A stretch of 64,000 bases of DNA from Membranipora membranacea (GCA_914767715.1 OU612067.1:31656162-31720161); one strand, 5' to 3'. Positions 23,531 to 36,775 are shown, numbered from the stretch's first letter. Translations and numbers: made by a program. The notes: generated by a model from the letters alone, not told the origin.

Positions 23531-25511
23531 AGGCCAGAAGCAGCTATAGCATAAGTTGTTATGGCACGGACAATATTTGATGGCAGGATACTGATCACGT
23601 TTTATATTTCATTGATGTATGTTCTGTAAAATCCACCGGGTGTACCCAGTTGTAGTGGTCATTTATTTAGAAATTAAAAGGTGTTTTGTTTTGGCATTAT
23701 ATGTGTGGGGAAATAACTCCTATTCGGTGTAATCTAACTAATCTAATCATCAGGGAATTCCAGGTTGAAATTGCATTGTGAGATTTTGTTGACATGGCAA
23801 TGAATTCACCAAGTAAACTTGTAGAGAAGTCTGCTCGTATCAGACCAGCACAAATTGAAAAAATTCAATTGAATTATGTCAAACTTTTTGTGGGACTAGT
23901 ATGATATTGTATGGTCTTAAGACCACTGTCTTTGGGCAATTACAAACAACATTTTATGAGGTTTCAATTGCCTCTTATGTCATTTTTCAGCTGGATATCT
24001 TTTGCATAACACATGAGCAAAGAGTTCAATGAGTGCCTCACTTTTCAGAAAGAAACCCAACTGTCAGAGTCTGAAAAACTTAGATATGCCAGCTTCGCAT
24101 TCTTTCCTAACTTGCTAATGACATGATATGGGGATATGCGGTAGCGCTGTCTCTCACCAACCACCTCATGCAATGATAAAACATAGACAATGTAGAACCC
24201 AGGACTATAGTCTTGACTTGTGCCAACTGCATCAAACTCTTGACTTCCCACTAATAACATATCTATAGTGTGAATATTTGGGATATGCAGGAGTGCTGCG
24301 GCTGACCTCTTCAACTGGGTACACACTATTTTCCTACATCAAATTTGTCTCACGCTATCATGTTTTGAGCAGTTTTACGTCTAGGCTGCTTTTTGTCTTG
24401 TTCTCGTTGAGATGTAGTGCTGTCGATGGCCACCTTTTATAATGATGTGATAGAATATATTGTTAAAATCATACATATAGTCGTGTTTCCTGCTGACCAT
24501 ATTAATCACTTAACATTTCACTTACCTAACCGATTGTGAAGAAAATTGCAGGTATGCTGCCGCGCTGACACTGACATGATTGCTGCAACAGGATACACTC
24601 TCAATTTTTGATTCAGCACGTTGTTCTGCCCTAGATATACCCTTGTTTTAAACTCGTAACATTTCACTTCTTATTAGCGATTGTGAGAAAAATTGCGATA
24701 TGCTGCCGCGCTGCCGATCTTCCGCTGACATGATTGCTATGACTGGGTCCATTTGCCTGCATTCCGAGTGGCTCCCGATCCACTGGTCACGTCGCGGTGT
24801 GACCAGTGAATCGGGAGCAACAGGCATGCAGGTAATTGGATCAAACTTGTTCTAGGTTACACCCTTATTTCTTTATATTCAGCACATTGTTATACCCTTG
24901 AAACACCTTTTATTTAAACTCTTATTATTTCACTCATTAAAAGCAATTTTTAGAAGAAATGAGGATATGCTGCCGCGCTGCCGCTGACATGATTGCTACA
25001 ACTGGGTACACCCTTAATTTTGGATTCAGCACGTTGTTCCACCCAAGAAACACACTTTATTAAATTCTTAACATTTCACTTATTATATGCAGTTTTGAGA
25101 AATATTGCGGATATGCTGCCGCAAGACAGTATCATACTAACCTCATAAAGATCTGACATTATACTTATTGAAATTTTCAAATTTGTCCTGATCTAACACA
25201 AGCAGACTTCTGCAAGTTTACTTGGTAAATAAATTGGCAAGTCAACAAAATCCCCACAATGCAGTTTCAACCTGGAATGCCCTGAAGATTAGATTAGTAA
25301 GATTACACAGAATAGGAGTTATGTCCCCACACATATAATGCAAAAACAAAACACCTTTTAATTTCTAAATATGACCACTACAACTGGGAACACCCGGTGA
25401 ATTTTACAGAAGAAACATCAGTGAAGTATAATATGCGATCAGTTTCCTGCCATCAAAAATTGTCCGTGCCATTATTTGATAGAGCAGTTACAGCTAGGCT
25501 GCTTCTTGCCT
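23531..25511. mobile_element. 2-kb long-TIR element, family B copy 1
   Basis: The ends read AGGCCAGAAGCAGC and its near complement, with inverted arms about 400 bp long (shared CACCGGGTGTACCCAGTTGT and TTAAAAGGTGTTTTG). The core carries repeated CTGCCGCGCTGCCGCTGACATG blocks at irregular spacing, and a palindrome around 24768-24821. A minus-strand open frame at 24045-24326 (partly present in copy 2) has no recognisable function. No transposase seen. Other copies: 34766-36626 and, inverted, from 63102 past the window end. Confidence 0.85.
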
Positions 25512-27643
25512 ACCAGGTTTTGATCGGATTTTGAGTTTGAAAATTATTAAAGATTAAGCAGCTTGTCTTGAACAGTTTGATACTAATACTAATAAAAAAA
25601 AGAAGAAGAAATATCATCAAGTTAATAACAAGATGCTGCTGATTCTAAAGCAATTTTCAATTTCATAAATTCGACCATAATTGATCGAGTTTTGAACAGA
25701 GATGAACAAAAAACCTGGATTAAGTCTATGGGTCCAGCTTTGTGTCAGAAGAGGGTATCGGATGAATTTTCAAAAAGGGAAAATACCTCATAGCTGCTTA
25801 ACCCTGTTGCTGGTTGACTACATTCAAGCGTATTTAGGGTAGTTTAACTCTCTTACTTGATGAGTCCAAAGAGACTTGAGGTAAAGGTGGTGGAGGCCTC
25901 CTGGTTCCAGTCTGTTTTTTCGGTTGTTCGCATATAACCGAAATTGGGCGGACTGGGGTGGGCGGGGCGAGGTACTCCTGTGTAAAAAAAACAGAATTTT
26001 TCGATTATTCATGTGCTAATGGCGAAAGAAGATTTACAGTTGTATGACATTTTGAATACACACATCGCTTTGTGTTTTCAAAAATGCTTCACTCTTTCAT
26101 CCTGTGAAAGATGGTGATTCGTGATCAAATTTTAACAACTGTGTAGGTCAGAGATAATTGATTGTGACTTCAATTTCAGAATTGTCACATTATGGCCAAA
26201 ATAGTTGCAGAAAAAAGTTGGAAAAATCAAGAAGAGAAATCAACGAGATAAGTGTATAATCGTGACATCATGCTGTAAATCACAACATCTGATCACTTCA
26301 TTTGATACTACGCCCTGATTTTGTCAACCATCTTATTTTGCAAAAGATTTGCCTGTTGGGTGAGAAATCTGATTTGGCGTTCAATTTAGAATTAAATTAG
26401 TATTTAGAGCTACATAGATATCAGAGTGCACAAACTCCCAGACAGCAGTTCAAGCTTGAAACAGGACTGTTTACTGATCGACAATCAAAGGAAGTTTGGG
26501 ATCGCAATGTCAAGGAAAAAAGTATCGTCATTTGCCAATCAATCAAGTACAGCACCAGGGGGACTTCTCATGTCACAAAACCAGTATGTAAATAGTACAG
26601 TACAGTAGAGTCAGGTAGCTCTAATCAAGATGTATATAATGATGTTGACTACATTTTAATTAATTTGCTCTGAAGTGAACTGAAGTGAACTGAACTGGCG
26701 AACTTATCTTACTGTTTGAGTCAGAGGTGTCCGGAGGTAGTGCTGGGAGTGGCCTTGCTCGCTCTCCCTGGCCCTGCTATTCCTTCATCAGCATAGTTGT
26801 AACCATTGAGTATATCGATTGTTAAAGGAGCTGTTAAAGATCAAACCAATACAGATTGACATTAAATTCTTATTTCTTCAGGTTGAGAGCCCAGCATACT
26901 GTATACTAAACTGTACCGTACCATACCATACAAGGGCATGGTAATATTTTGCCAAATCAAAGTTCACATAATGTTGGGTCGGTTGAGAGCCCTAGGGGAA
27001 TTCTGAGAATCACATTAAGAACTAGAGAATGACTAAGAGTGACATAAAATAGCTCAAGATATGGTGAGGACAGACTGAGGAATATCATTATGTTCAGCAT
27101 TTGAATAATAATGCCGGATACTGTTTAACTGAGTTGGTCCTACCAGGAAAGAGTGAAATAGTGAACCAAGAAATTACCTTTCACATTAGGTATTGGAAGA
27201 GAGATGCCTTGATCACCAATGTTTCTAGAGGGAGCCTCCAAGTCTTGAAGAGGCTTTTCTTCCGTGATTTTGTTATGCTGATACCGAACTTCAATATGTC
27301 AAAAAGAATGCCAATTGTTATTGTTTTTTATATTATACAAGAAATGCTTGTGCTAAAGACATCTAAAAAATCAACTTTCCACACACCTACACACAAAATG
27401 CATCTTCCAATTTCATTTAAATCATGGTCGTAGTAAATATGATATGCTGCACTGAACCCTGTATTTGGAAAGTTACAATTAGCTTCCTTTTCACAATCTA
27501 AGAGCTCTTGCATAGATCATTGACACTGAAAGCTTAAGTTAGGTTGACTGTTGACTGAGCTAGCATATCACAAAGAAAAATAGATGATTTTTCTCTGTGA
27601 TATTTACAATGTTCAATACAAGTTCAGTTCAGTACGGGGGAAC
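25512..27643. other. Non-coding part of inverted-duplication arm
   Basis: No gene recognised. An open frame of ~110 codons at 27101-27433 also exists in the other arm (61491-61114), but the arms share near-identical DNA, so this alone is not evidence of coding. Confidence 0.4.
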
Positions 27644-27922
27644 TCAGAACTTCGACTGTCTGTATGTCATACATGTACACCAATATTGCCAATACTCACT
27701 TTTGTAACGCCTATACTTGTTCTTTTCTTGCCCTTTCATGATTACACAGGATGAGAACTTCTGATGAGAGCGTTTATACACTGAGTGTAAGATCAGTCCA
27801 CTAACTAATGCAACAAATACGGCAAGAAATGTAGCCAATGTTGTGTATTTCAGATTTTTCACATCATTGCTTGTGTCTGCCTCATCAGCAAGGGGGATTC
27901 TTTTGATAGGTTGTCCAGACGT
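27644..27922 (-). pseudogene. Duplicated terminal exon of class C receptor-like gene
   Basis: Encodes the same segment as 60701-60985: IKRIPLADEADTS, a membrane span (TTLATFLAVFVALVSGLIL) and a Lys/Arg-rich juxtamembrane tail, with the gtgagt donor kept. It lacks 6 bp (two residues, Ala-Ser) relative to the other copy. It begins exactly at the duplication breakpoint, so the ligand-binding exons are missing and this is a truncated copy. Confidence 0.8.
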
Positions 27923-28719
27923 CATGTCAACCTGTATATTATACTCTGCCTTTCTCAATCAAAATGAAAGCTTTGCAAAAAAATAGTTTGTAGCTTCAGT
28001 ATCAAGAGGTGTAAGAATTGACTAAATTGCTTTTCGCTCATAAAATTACAACAATACTTTCACCGTTCACCGTTGAAGCTCTTGAAAAAGTATTTGGCAC
28101 CTGTACAGTTTGATCTTTTAGTGTGGCTTGGCTTGGGAATATCCTTGCTGATATGTACGTAGCTTAGCTCCTGCGTGATACAAAATGCCACAATTGGCCG
28201 CAAAAGCTTGCCCATTAGGCCTCACTGGCAAAAAAAGGCTGCAGGTTGACTGACCACAGCTGACTTAGACTATATAATAATATGATATTTTGCCACAACT
28301 CACAGTAAGACCCAAAACTTTTTGGATGCATTTGATAATATTGATACTGGAATGACCTGATGTCCATTAGCTACAGAGGCGAAATGAGCATAGCACAATA
28401 TCAGGCAACATAGAATCATGTCTCGTGGCCTTAAATCTATCTACCTGTAGAACCCCGATGATTTGTCTTTCAACGAGGCACAACATGGTGGATAGACTGA
28501 TTGTTAGTTTGGGGATTCGGAAAGACTATTTGAGATATTTAAGCCTTGACCACACTGTTGCATATTTCTCAAACACATTAGCTATCCGGATGGGGTCAGC
28601 GACCAGATTAGCCCCCCTGTATAATTGGAACAAATCAATTCCATGACTAGTGGGTTGACAGCGTAAACCTACGAGTGTCATTGATCAAATGATAACATGA
28701 AACTGATAATTTGGAAATT
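27923..28719. other. Spacer between duplicated segments
   Basis: No match to the receptor exons and no gene recognised. If the two homologous segments on either side come from one event, this replaced about 6.4 kb of the corresponding right-hand block. Confidence 0.4.
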
Positions 28720-29769
28720 TAACAAGCCTGTTGTAAGTTTGTCTGAAAACATACAAACATCTGCGATATTTGTCAATTTCATATAATAATTGTGAGCTTT
28801 TGTTATTCACCATTTTCATGTCGCTGTTCTTACAACTTAATCCAAATACATAATGTCACAGACAGGCTAAAATGCACTCTATGGAAATGAGCAGAAGGAA
28901 CTTTGATCTCATCAGTTTTCTATTTACAAATCATGACTCAACGAGTTGAATGATGAATATTTTTGAATCTATGAGACACAAATAACATCTCAAATATAGA
29001 TGCTCTCTGCCTTAGTCAGTACCTTAGGGGACGTGTTGAGCCTCAAAGGTAGAGATTAGCACTGAGTTATAGGACTGTTTGAGCATTTCCGTCTTTAGCT
29101 TTGCTGGACTGCCTACGTATGATTCGCTGACATGTAATATGCTGACCTGTGATTCGCTGATGCGTTCACTCAGAGAACCCCTCCGCAGTTATCTCATCAA
29201 ACTCGTCAGCCTCGCTGACTGAGGCGGAGTTGATATTGACATGACATGATGTGATGTGATGTTTAGCGACGAAGCCTCATTCACCTCTTCATTATTTCCA
29301 GGACTGTAGTAAAATGAAATAGCCCCTTTGGATAGTTTAAGGGCACACAGCGAAATTAATAGAAAAGATTTTGGTGTTGACCGTAAGGAATATTATAGCT
29401 TTGCATATGGTGACCAAGAAAATGTTCTGGTAACTGCTTGAAAATATTGGGAGCAGTGTAGACCGTTACTTACAATAAAAAAGTGTGAAAGTGAGAAAAT
29501 TATCTGGAAGGGCCGATCCCAATTTCAAAATCACACGCGATATGATATGTGATATGTTAAATCAGTGTAGCACAGGAGCGCACTAGTCCTTGACATTTTT
29601 GCTTGGTTGGCCATGTCCCTGATTCTTCTCATGAAAACGAGCGAGCTACCCCTCTTGTACAGACTTTTGGCCTTCAGATAACTCAGGAGGAGGATCTCGG
29701 GCTATGGTTGACCGTGATCCAGGAAATGTGACTTCATAAGATCCAGTGGTAAGCTTATATTATATATAC

Positions 29770-30962
29770 TTTTTTTATTCTGTCTCTGCCGTTATGGTTA
29801 AGAAATATTGGTTTTGTAGAGCTAAAAAGTTACTAGTGATATAAGAGTCTGCACATTATAAAATATTATCTTTTGAAGAAAATGGAGTTTAAAAATTTCA
29901 CACATTGTGCTCTAAAGCATTGTCTCCGTAGCTCTATCCTACATTTGATATTACAGTAGCGCCCTGATGGAAGTGTAGCTAGGGCTTATATTGGCTCATT
30001 GTCTGTTGCATACATACGAAGACAACGGTTCTTAAAAACTCTGGTAAAAACCTCGCACAGAGATGGGATTTCACAGTCAGCTAAAAAGCTAGCGGTTGAT
30101 ATAACATCATTAATGTAGTTGCGACATGTTTTGGTTATATGGCCAAATAATGTACATAGATGATAAATAAAAACACATTCACTGAAAGTATACCGTAATC
30201 CCTCACCTATAAGTCACCGGACTTATAAGTGAATCACCCCCCTCAGAAAAAATAAAAATGCTCCAGCTATAAGACACCCCACAGCTATAAGACACCCCAC
30301 CGCTCTAAGACACTCACTACACTACACTCACTACAAATGAACTAAGTAGTTTTGGGAAAAAAGCTGCCCTCAGTGGGTTTCGAAATCACAACTCCATGTT
30401 TACAAGTCGAACGCTCTACCACTGAGCTATTTATCTTCGGTGATTGTAAGAGGTTTTGGTCCAAACTAAATATAATAATGCTTCAAATGATAGTCGCGTC
30501 TATATACTACTCTCTTAATAGCCGCCTTCACTTATACGTCGCGCGATCTATAGGTGAGGGATTACGGTAGTAACATCGCATTCTGATTGGTTTAGAAATA
30601 CCAAGAGAGGACAACTTCTTCATAATAAAAAGGCGCTTACTAGCTTTCTTGATTACTGCCTCAGAATGTGCCTTAAAGCTCAACTTGTGGTCAACAGTGG
30701 TACCTAAATATACAAATGACTCGACCTGCTCAACTACTGTGTCATTGATTACCAGGGGATCACATGCACGGTTGTCTCTCATGTTGGTAAATATGAGTTC
30801 CTTAGTCTTAGAGACATTGAGGAGCAGATCTTGCGAGCTGAACCAGCTGGTTAGACATTCTGCTGCAGCAGGTAATGTAGATGGTACATTAGGATAGCAT
30901 AGCTCTAGTAAGATTGTATCATCTGCATATTTGATAAGGTGATAGTTACCCATCGATGGCAC
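29770..30962 (-). mobile_element. 5'-truncated LINE inserted in the FYCO1 pseudogene
   Basis: Encodes reverse-transcriptase blocks YADDTILL, LLLNVSKTKELIF, VYLGTTVDHKLSF and KKASKRLFIMKKL, then the LINE C-terminus near 30180-29980 (CEIPSLCEVFTRVFKNRCLRMY). It splits the exon 20 copy between GGCACTGTGCCA (30962 side) and the continuation near 29760. It is itself cut by the TIR element at 30191-30569. It is a different subfamily from the LINE at 14.7 kb. Confidence 0.85.
30191..30569. mobile_element. TIR element carrying a tRNA-like insert
   Basis: The ends are TACCGTAATCCCTCACCTATA and its complement, ~379 bp apart, flanked by TA. The interior (about 30433-30367, minus strand) has a tRNA-like A box (TAGCTCAGTGGTAGAGC), a CTTGTAA anticodon-like loop resembling tRNA-Thr(TGT), and a degenerate B box. 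Direct imperfect repeats CAGCTATAAGACACCCCA lie near the left end. It sits inside the LINE. Confidence 0.8.
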
Positions 30963-32078
30963 AGTGCCAATAGAGGATTGTCTAAATAAGTAATCTGGGA
31001 AATGAGAGTCAAAAGTTAAATCCATCACAAGGTCTAGTTAAGCAAATAGATATTTCAAAAATTTCTACCAAAAGTTTTCTTTCAAAATCTTTAGCCTTCC
31101 TCGCTTATAATTTACAAATAACATCATTTACCAAATCTGTCTAACTTCCTGCTTGTATATGACTCAGTGAAGGGGGAAATTAATGTGTCTCGTTATTGAG
31201 CATAAAAAAAAATAGCATTTCTAAGAAACAAGATACAATCTGAAAAAAGCCCAAGATTTTCAATAGCACTAATGGCTCTGAATAGAAAAGTTGAGTAAAG
31301 GAAGTCTTAGTGCAAAATAAAGAATGTGAAAATATATAATGTTTCGCACTCAGCACTCATCACTCTCCTGTGATGTAACATCAGAAGTATTTATAGTGAA
31401 GCCCAGTTTCTACTGTTGATCTTGACGGGCAGTAAGACCGAGTCCGTATCATTATGACTAGTGATGCTAGAACTATTCACACTATCCTCCCTCCCGAAAA
31501 GTCTACAGTGGTGCTAAAATCCAAACAGCGATACAATGATTAAAGATAAGATAATAAAACTCATATGTAGAGCAGTTTTTCTCCAGATTGATATTGACAA
31601 GTAATACAGTCGAGGAAAATTCACAGATCAAAATTCCCAATTCAGATTTTCAATAGGACTGATGGCTCTAAATAGAAAAGTTGAGTAAAGGAAGTCTAGG
31701 AAAATTTACAGATCAAAATTCCCATTTCAGATTTTCAATAGGACTGATGGCTCTGGATAGAAAAGTTGAGTAAAGGAAGTCTTAGTGCAAAAAAAAGAAT
31801 GTGAAAATATATAATGTTCAGCACTCAGCACTCATCACTCTCCTGTGATGTAACATCAGAAGTATTTGTAGTGAAGCCCAGTTTCTACTGTTGATCTTGA
31901 CGGGCAGTAAGACCGAGTCCGTATCATCATGACAAGTGATGCTAGAACTATCCACACTATCCCCCCTCCCGAAAAATCTACAGTGGTGCTAAAACCCAAA
32001 CAGCAATACAATGATTAAAGATAAGATAATAAAACTCATATGCAGAGCAGTTTTTCTCCAGATTTATATTGACAAGTA

Positions 32079-32592
32079 ATAGACAGTTTTCTGAGCTCTT
32101 ATTTATGCCTCAATTCGGAGTTGTCCTCTCACCAGTGTGGTACTTTTAACCCACGCCGCATAGGAAAAACCTGCTGAAAGAGGGTTGTCTCGAAAACCGC
32201 TTATGATCGGATAAAAATGATTTTTGATTCAGAATCTGCACCATTGAAAACCCTGTGAGCCAGGGTTTCCAAATCATTGGAGGCTTGAATGTTGATAAAT
32301 CTTAATGTTAGTGACGAAACTCATGAAAAACTCTGCCAAATTGTCCGCAAAACAGGCAGAAAATGCTTTAATTGACTATCCAATTACTGAAATTATTTCC
32401 CAAACTCTGTCAGTATGAGTTTTCAATGTTGCAGATTCTGAATCAACAACAATTTTTATCCTATTATAAGCGGTTTTCAAGATAACCCTCTTTTCAGCAT
32501 GTTTTTTCTGTGCGGCGTGGGTTAAAAGTACCAAACTGGAGAGAGGACAACTCCGAATTGAGGCCTAAATCAGAGCTCAGAAAACTGTCTAT
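32079..32592. mobile_element. TIR MITE, family A copy 2 (514 bp)
   Basis: Same ATAGACAG...CTGTCTAT ends and long inverted arms as the copy at 20288-20765. It abuts the end of the FYCO1 pseudogene. Confidence 0.9.
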
Positions 32593-34765
32593 ACAGTCGA
32601 GGAATCTAGGAAAATTTACAGATCAAAATCCCCATTTTTCCATTTTCACATAGTTACTGATAGGTAAAATAATTGTAATAATAATAATGTTAATTCTATT
32701 AATAATCATAACTATTATTGTCAAGTATATGGTGTCAACTTATAATTAATCACCAATATATTGTTACGACCGGCTCTATAATGCAATTTTTATGGCTATT
32801 TTGTTCAAGTTTTGTAACCGGAAATTGAAAATACCTTAAGGAACGCCTACTTGATTTTATCCCAAAATCAAAACTTCCGAAGAATGAAAACAGAATACAA
32901 CAGCAGCCAAACCTTTTTGATTTCGTCCCAAACCAAAAACTTCCAAAGAAGGCGTATAATATTGGCACTGGTGACAGCAGCTAAAGACACAACAGCAGCC
33001 AAATCATTGTTGCTATTATCCCAAAAGCAAAACTTGTCTGGGAGTTTCAAGCTTGTCCCAACAATGAACTTCATTGGTCCCAAACACCCTGGTTTTTATA
33101 AATTTGAAATTATGATTGGAAGTTGCCCACTCATTTATATTGAAATTAGTGGTCACATGTGTAAACCAAAAACTGCGCATCACAAACCCACCGTAGAGGG
33201 GGCGCATTTGTATATGCTCCCAATAAAATGATAGGGCTATGGTTGACCTTTATAAAACCTTCATCAAAACTTGAGTAAATTTTCCAGCAGCTAAAGCAGG
33301 ATTTGACATCCAGAGTCTCACACATCAGATGCTGGAGAGTGCAGGGCCATGCAGAGTGTGTAAACTGGATCGCAAACACTGTTTAAAATCACCTTACAAC
33401 TGCAGTTCCTCATCGATTGGTGGTATTTCTATAAGTAGAGGCCAGAGTTGCGACAGGTAAACTTTATTTATTTAGTGCCGTGCAATAAATTCTTGAGACT
33501 GAGAGTGTGTGTGAGGAAGTAACATTCATAACACTCACACTGCGAGAACTTCTACTCAGTACTTTACTAAGTGGTAAGTACTATACTGTTAATGAGATAT
33601 GCTATACCAAGAAGCACTCTCTGCTAGCAAGGAGTAACACTAACAGTTTGCTTGCTGCTAGTAGGCCTACTCACTGTGTGCCAGTTATGACTAGTAGTAA
33701 GCACTTCACAAGCAGTAGAGTAGAGCTCGCACTACCTTTTAGTACTGCTTGGGGAGTTGCACCTCTCCAGTACCATCTGACAATCATTCTTTAATGTAGA
33801 TAAAGTAAATGAACACCCTCACGTCCGAATGAATGCGTACCTTGATGAGTTAAATTTCCAGCACCAGCGTCTGCTGTGACTTGAGAACGGTTCCCTCGTA
33901 TGTCATTTAACTGTTCTGGTCAGCAGCAATTTGGACAAATGAACAGCTCTTGGATAGACCATAGACAGGATGTATAGACCCAGGGCCAATCCGTGGTTTA
34001 GACCTAGTGGCTAACTTGTTTCAACTTGGAATCTCTACTCCTATGATATGAAGGTTTTTGATAACGACCAAGTATCAACTCACTCACATGGTCATGCTAC
34101 AAGGACTAGGTTATGCATAATATCGGTCTCCTACTATTGCGTACTAACAAGGTGTTAAGCATAAACTTAGAATTAATTAATCTTGACATAATACTATATG
34201 GTGCGTTAGCATTGAGGCAGTGAGTGAGCTGCATTATATTGTGGGTGATGTTACGGCATTGAAGTGTGTCATAAGTACAAAAAATTATCCTGTTCTTAAC
34301 AGGCACTAAAAACAGCGCTGGCGACGGATGTTGTAAGACATGTGGCAGGTGCTGTTTCAGCCATCTCTTACAGCCTATAATGCATTGTAGTTTGATGTTA
34401 ACTTTCGCCTGGAAATAATTAAAGAAAAAATAACATCAAATTGATAATTGTAATGTAAATCAATTTTCAAACACAAAACCCGATCAAAAATGGTCGAGGA
34501 AATATGTCATTTGGTGCGAGCCTCTTTGGTTCCGGTAGATACCCTTGAATATATCACCCGGGCTACTTGATATGGTACCCTATCTTAGGTTGACTTGATT
34601 TTGCACCACCGTGGTCATTGTGTTTATTAGGGTGATGAGCTCAGAGAGTGTTGGTACGTAAAGATGTGAACCAAAGGGATGGAAAAGGCTATATTGCTTC
34701 CTTACACTAACCTTTTTGATCTGAGCTACCGATGCTTAAATCTTAAAATTCCTTGCTTCTGAATT
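32593..34765. other. Intergenic, no gene recognised
   Basis: About 32850-33070 has three imperfect ~65-bp repeats (TTTTGATTTCGTCCCAAACC-type) that keep a frame open by chance. No RNA gene or conserved protein seen. Confidence 0.45.
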
Positions 34766-36626
34766 AGGCCAGAAGCAGCTTTAGCATAAGTTGTTATGGC
34801 ACGAACAATATTTGATGGCAGGATACTGATCATGTTTTATATTTCATTGCTGTATGTTCTGTAAAATTCACCGGGTGTACCCAGTTGTAGTGGTCATATT
34901 TAGAAATTAAAAGGTGTTTTGTTTTGGCACTATATGTGTGGGGAAATAACTCCTATTCTTAGTAATCTAACTAATCTAATCATCATGGAATTCCAGGTTG
35001 AAATTGCATTGTGGGATTTTGTTGACATGGCAATTAATTCACCAAGTAAACTTATAGAGAAGTCTGCTCGTATCAGACCAGCACAAATTGAAAGAATTCA
35101 ATTGAATTATGTCAAACTTCTTATGGGACTAGTATGATATTGTATGGTCTTAAGACCACTGTCTTTGGGCAAACAATATTTTTTGATGTTTCAATTGCCT
35201 CTTATGTCATTTTTCGGCGGGATATCTTTTGCATAACACATGAGCAAAGAGTTCAATGAGTGCCTCACTTTTCAGAAAGAAACCCAACTGTGGTTGTGCT
35301 GTCTCTCACCAACCACCTCATCCAATGATAAAACATATACAATGTAGAACCCAGGACTATAGTCTTAACTTGTGCCAACTGCATCAAACTCTTGACTTCC
35401 CACTAATAACATATCGATAGTGTGAATATTTGGGATATGCAGTAGTGCTGTGGCTGACCCCTTCAACTGGGTACACACTTTTTTCCTACATCAAATTTGT
35501 CTCACGCTATCATGCTTTGAGCAGTTTTACGTCTAGGCTGCTTTTTGTCTTGTTCTCGTTGAGATGTAGTGCTGTCGCTGACCACTTTTTTATAATGATG
35601 TGATAGAATATATTGTTAAAATCATACATACAGTCGTGTTTCCTGCTGACCATATTCATCACTTAACATTTCACTTACCTAACCGATTGTGAAGAAAGTT
35701 GCAGGTATGCTGCCGCGCTGCCGCTGACATGATTGCTACAACAGGATACACTCTCAATTTTGGATTCAGCACGTTCTTCTACCCTAGATATACCCTTGTT
35801 TTACACTCGTAAAATTTCACTTTTTATTAGTGATTGTGAGAAAAATTGCGATATGCTGCAGCGCTGCTGATGATCTTCTGACATGATTGCTACGACTGGG
35901 TCCATTTGCCTGCATTCCGAGTGGATCGGGAGCAACAGGCATGCAGGCAATCGGATCTAACTTGTTCTAGGTTACACCCTTATTTCTTTATATTCAGCAC
36001 ATTGTTATACCCTTGAAACACCTTTTATTTAAACTCTTATTATTTCACTCATTAAAAGCAATTTTTAGAAGAAATGAGGATATGCTGCCGCGCTGCCGCT
36101 GACATGATTGCTACAACTGGGTACACCCTTAATTTTGGATTCAGCACGTTGTTCCACCCAAGAAACACGCTTTATTAAATTCTTAACATTTCACTTATTA
36201 TATGCAGTTTTGAGAAATATTGCGGATATGCTGCCGCAAGACAGTATCATACTAACCTCATAAAGATCTGACATTATACTTATTGAAATTTTTAAATTTG
36301 TCCTGATCTAACACAAGCAGACTTCTGCAAGTTTACTTGGTAAATAAATTAGCAAGTCAACAAAATCCCCACAATGCAGTTTCAACCTGGTATTCCCTGA
36401 AGATTAGATTAGTAAGATTACACAGAATAGGAGTTATGTCCCCACACATATAATGCAAAAACAAAACACCTTTTAATTTCTAAATATGACCACTACAACT
36501 GGGTACACCCGGTGAATTTTACAGAAGAAACATCAATGAAGTATAATATGCGATCAGTTTCCTGCCATCAAAAATTGTCCGTGCCATTATTTTATAGAGC
36601 AGTTACAGCTAGGCTGCTTCTGGCCT
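34766..36626. mobile_element. 2-kb long-TIR element, family B copy 2 (1861 bp)
   Basis: Same orientation as copy 1 at 23531. The AGGCCAGAAGCAGC ends are complete at both sides. Compared with copies 1 and 3 it lacks the central palindrome and a ~60-bp piece near 35292. It ends 154 bp before the FYCO1 start codon. Confidence 0.9.
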
Positions 36627-36775
36627 AAATGATACCATTGACCTGTTGGGATTCTTATTTATTTATTTCTCCTCCCAGATGTCACAAGATCTCAGTTATG
36701 CAATTTATATATTTATCGCTTTAATTCTCTTTAGCTTTCTGAGGATTACCAGCTGTTACTGAGTGACAGAAGAAA

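Larger units (their letters stand above)
24595..27922. repeat. Left arm of large inverted duplication
   Basis: Reverse complement of 60701-64000 at a few per cent divergence by eye. The proximal breakpoint is at GTCCAGACGT (27922 / 60701). The distal end lies beyond the window on the right copy, so the arms are at least 3.3 kb with a 32.8-kb spacer. It contains part of TIR element family B and the last visible exon of the receptor gene, plus otherwise non-coding sequence. Confidence 0.9.
28720..32045 (-). pseudogene. FYCO1 3'-end pseudogene (inverted partial copy)
   Basis: On the minus strand it matches the FYCO1 gene from the intron before exon 18 (~50940) to the 3' UTR (~54240), introns included, so it is a DNA-level duplication rather than a retrocopy. 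Recognisable parts: the first ~15 bp of exon 18 (rest of the FYVE exon deleted), exon 19 twice (~31500-31360 and ~31980-31840), exon 20 in two pieces (~31025-30960 and ~29760-29690), exon 21 with the LIR codons (~29240-29040), a stub of exon 22 and 3' UTR (~28870-28740). A ~480-bp tandem duplication spans 31245-32075. Frameshifts, the lost FYVE and GOLD parts and a LINE insertion make it non-functional. Confidence 0.85.

Noticed and set aside
32851-33231. 126-codon open frame
   Set aside because: Built on three imperfect tandem repeats, with no recognisable domain and no splice-site support.
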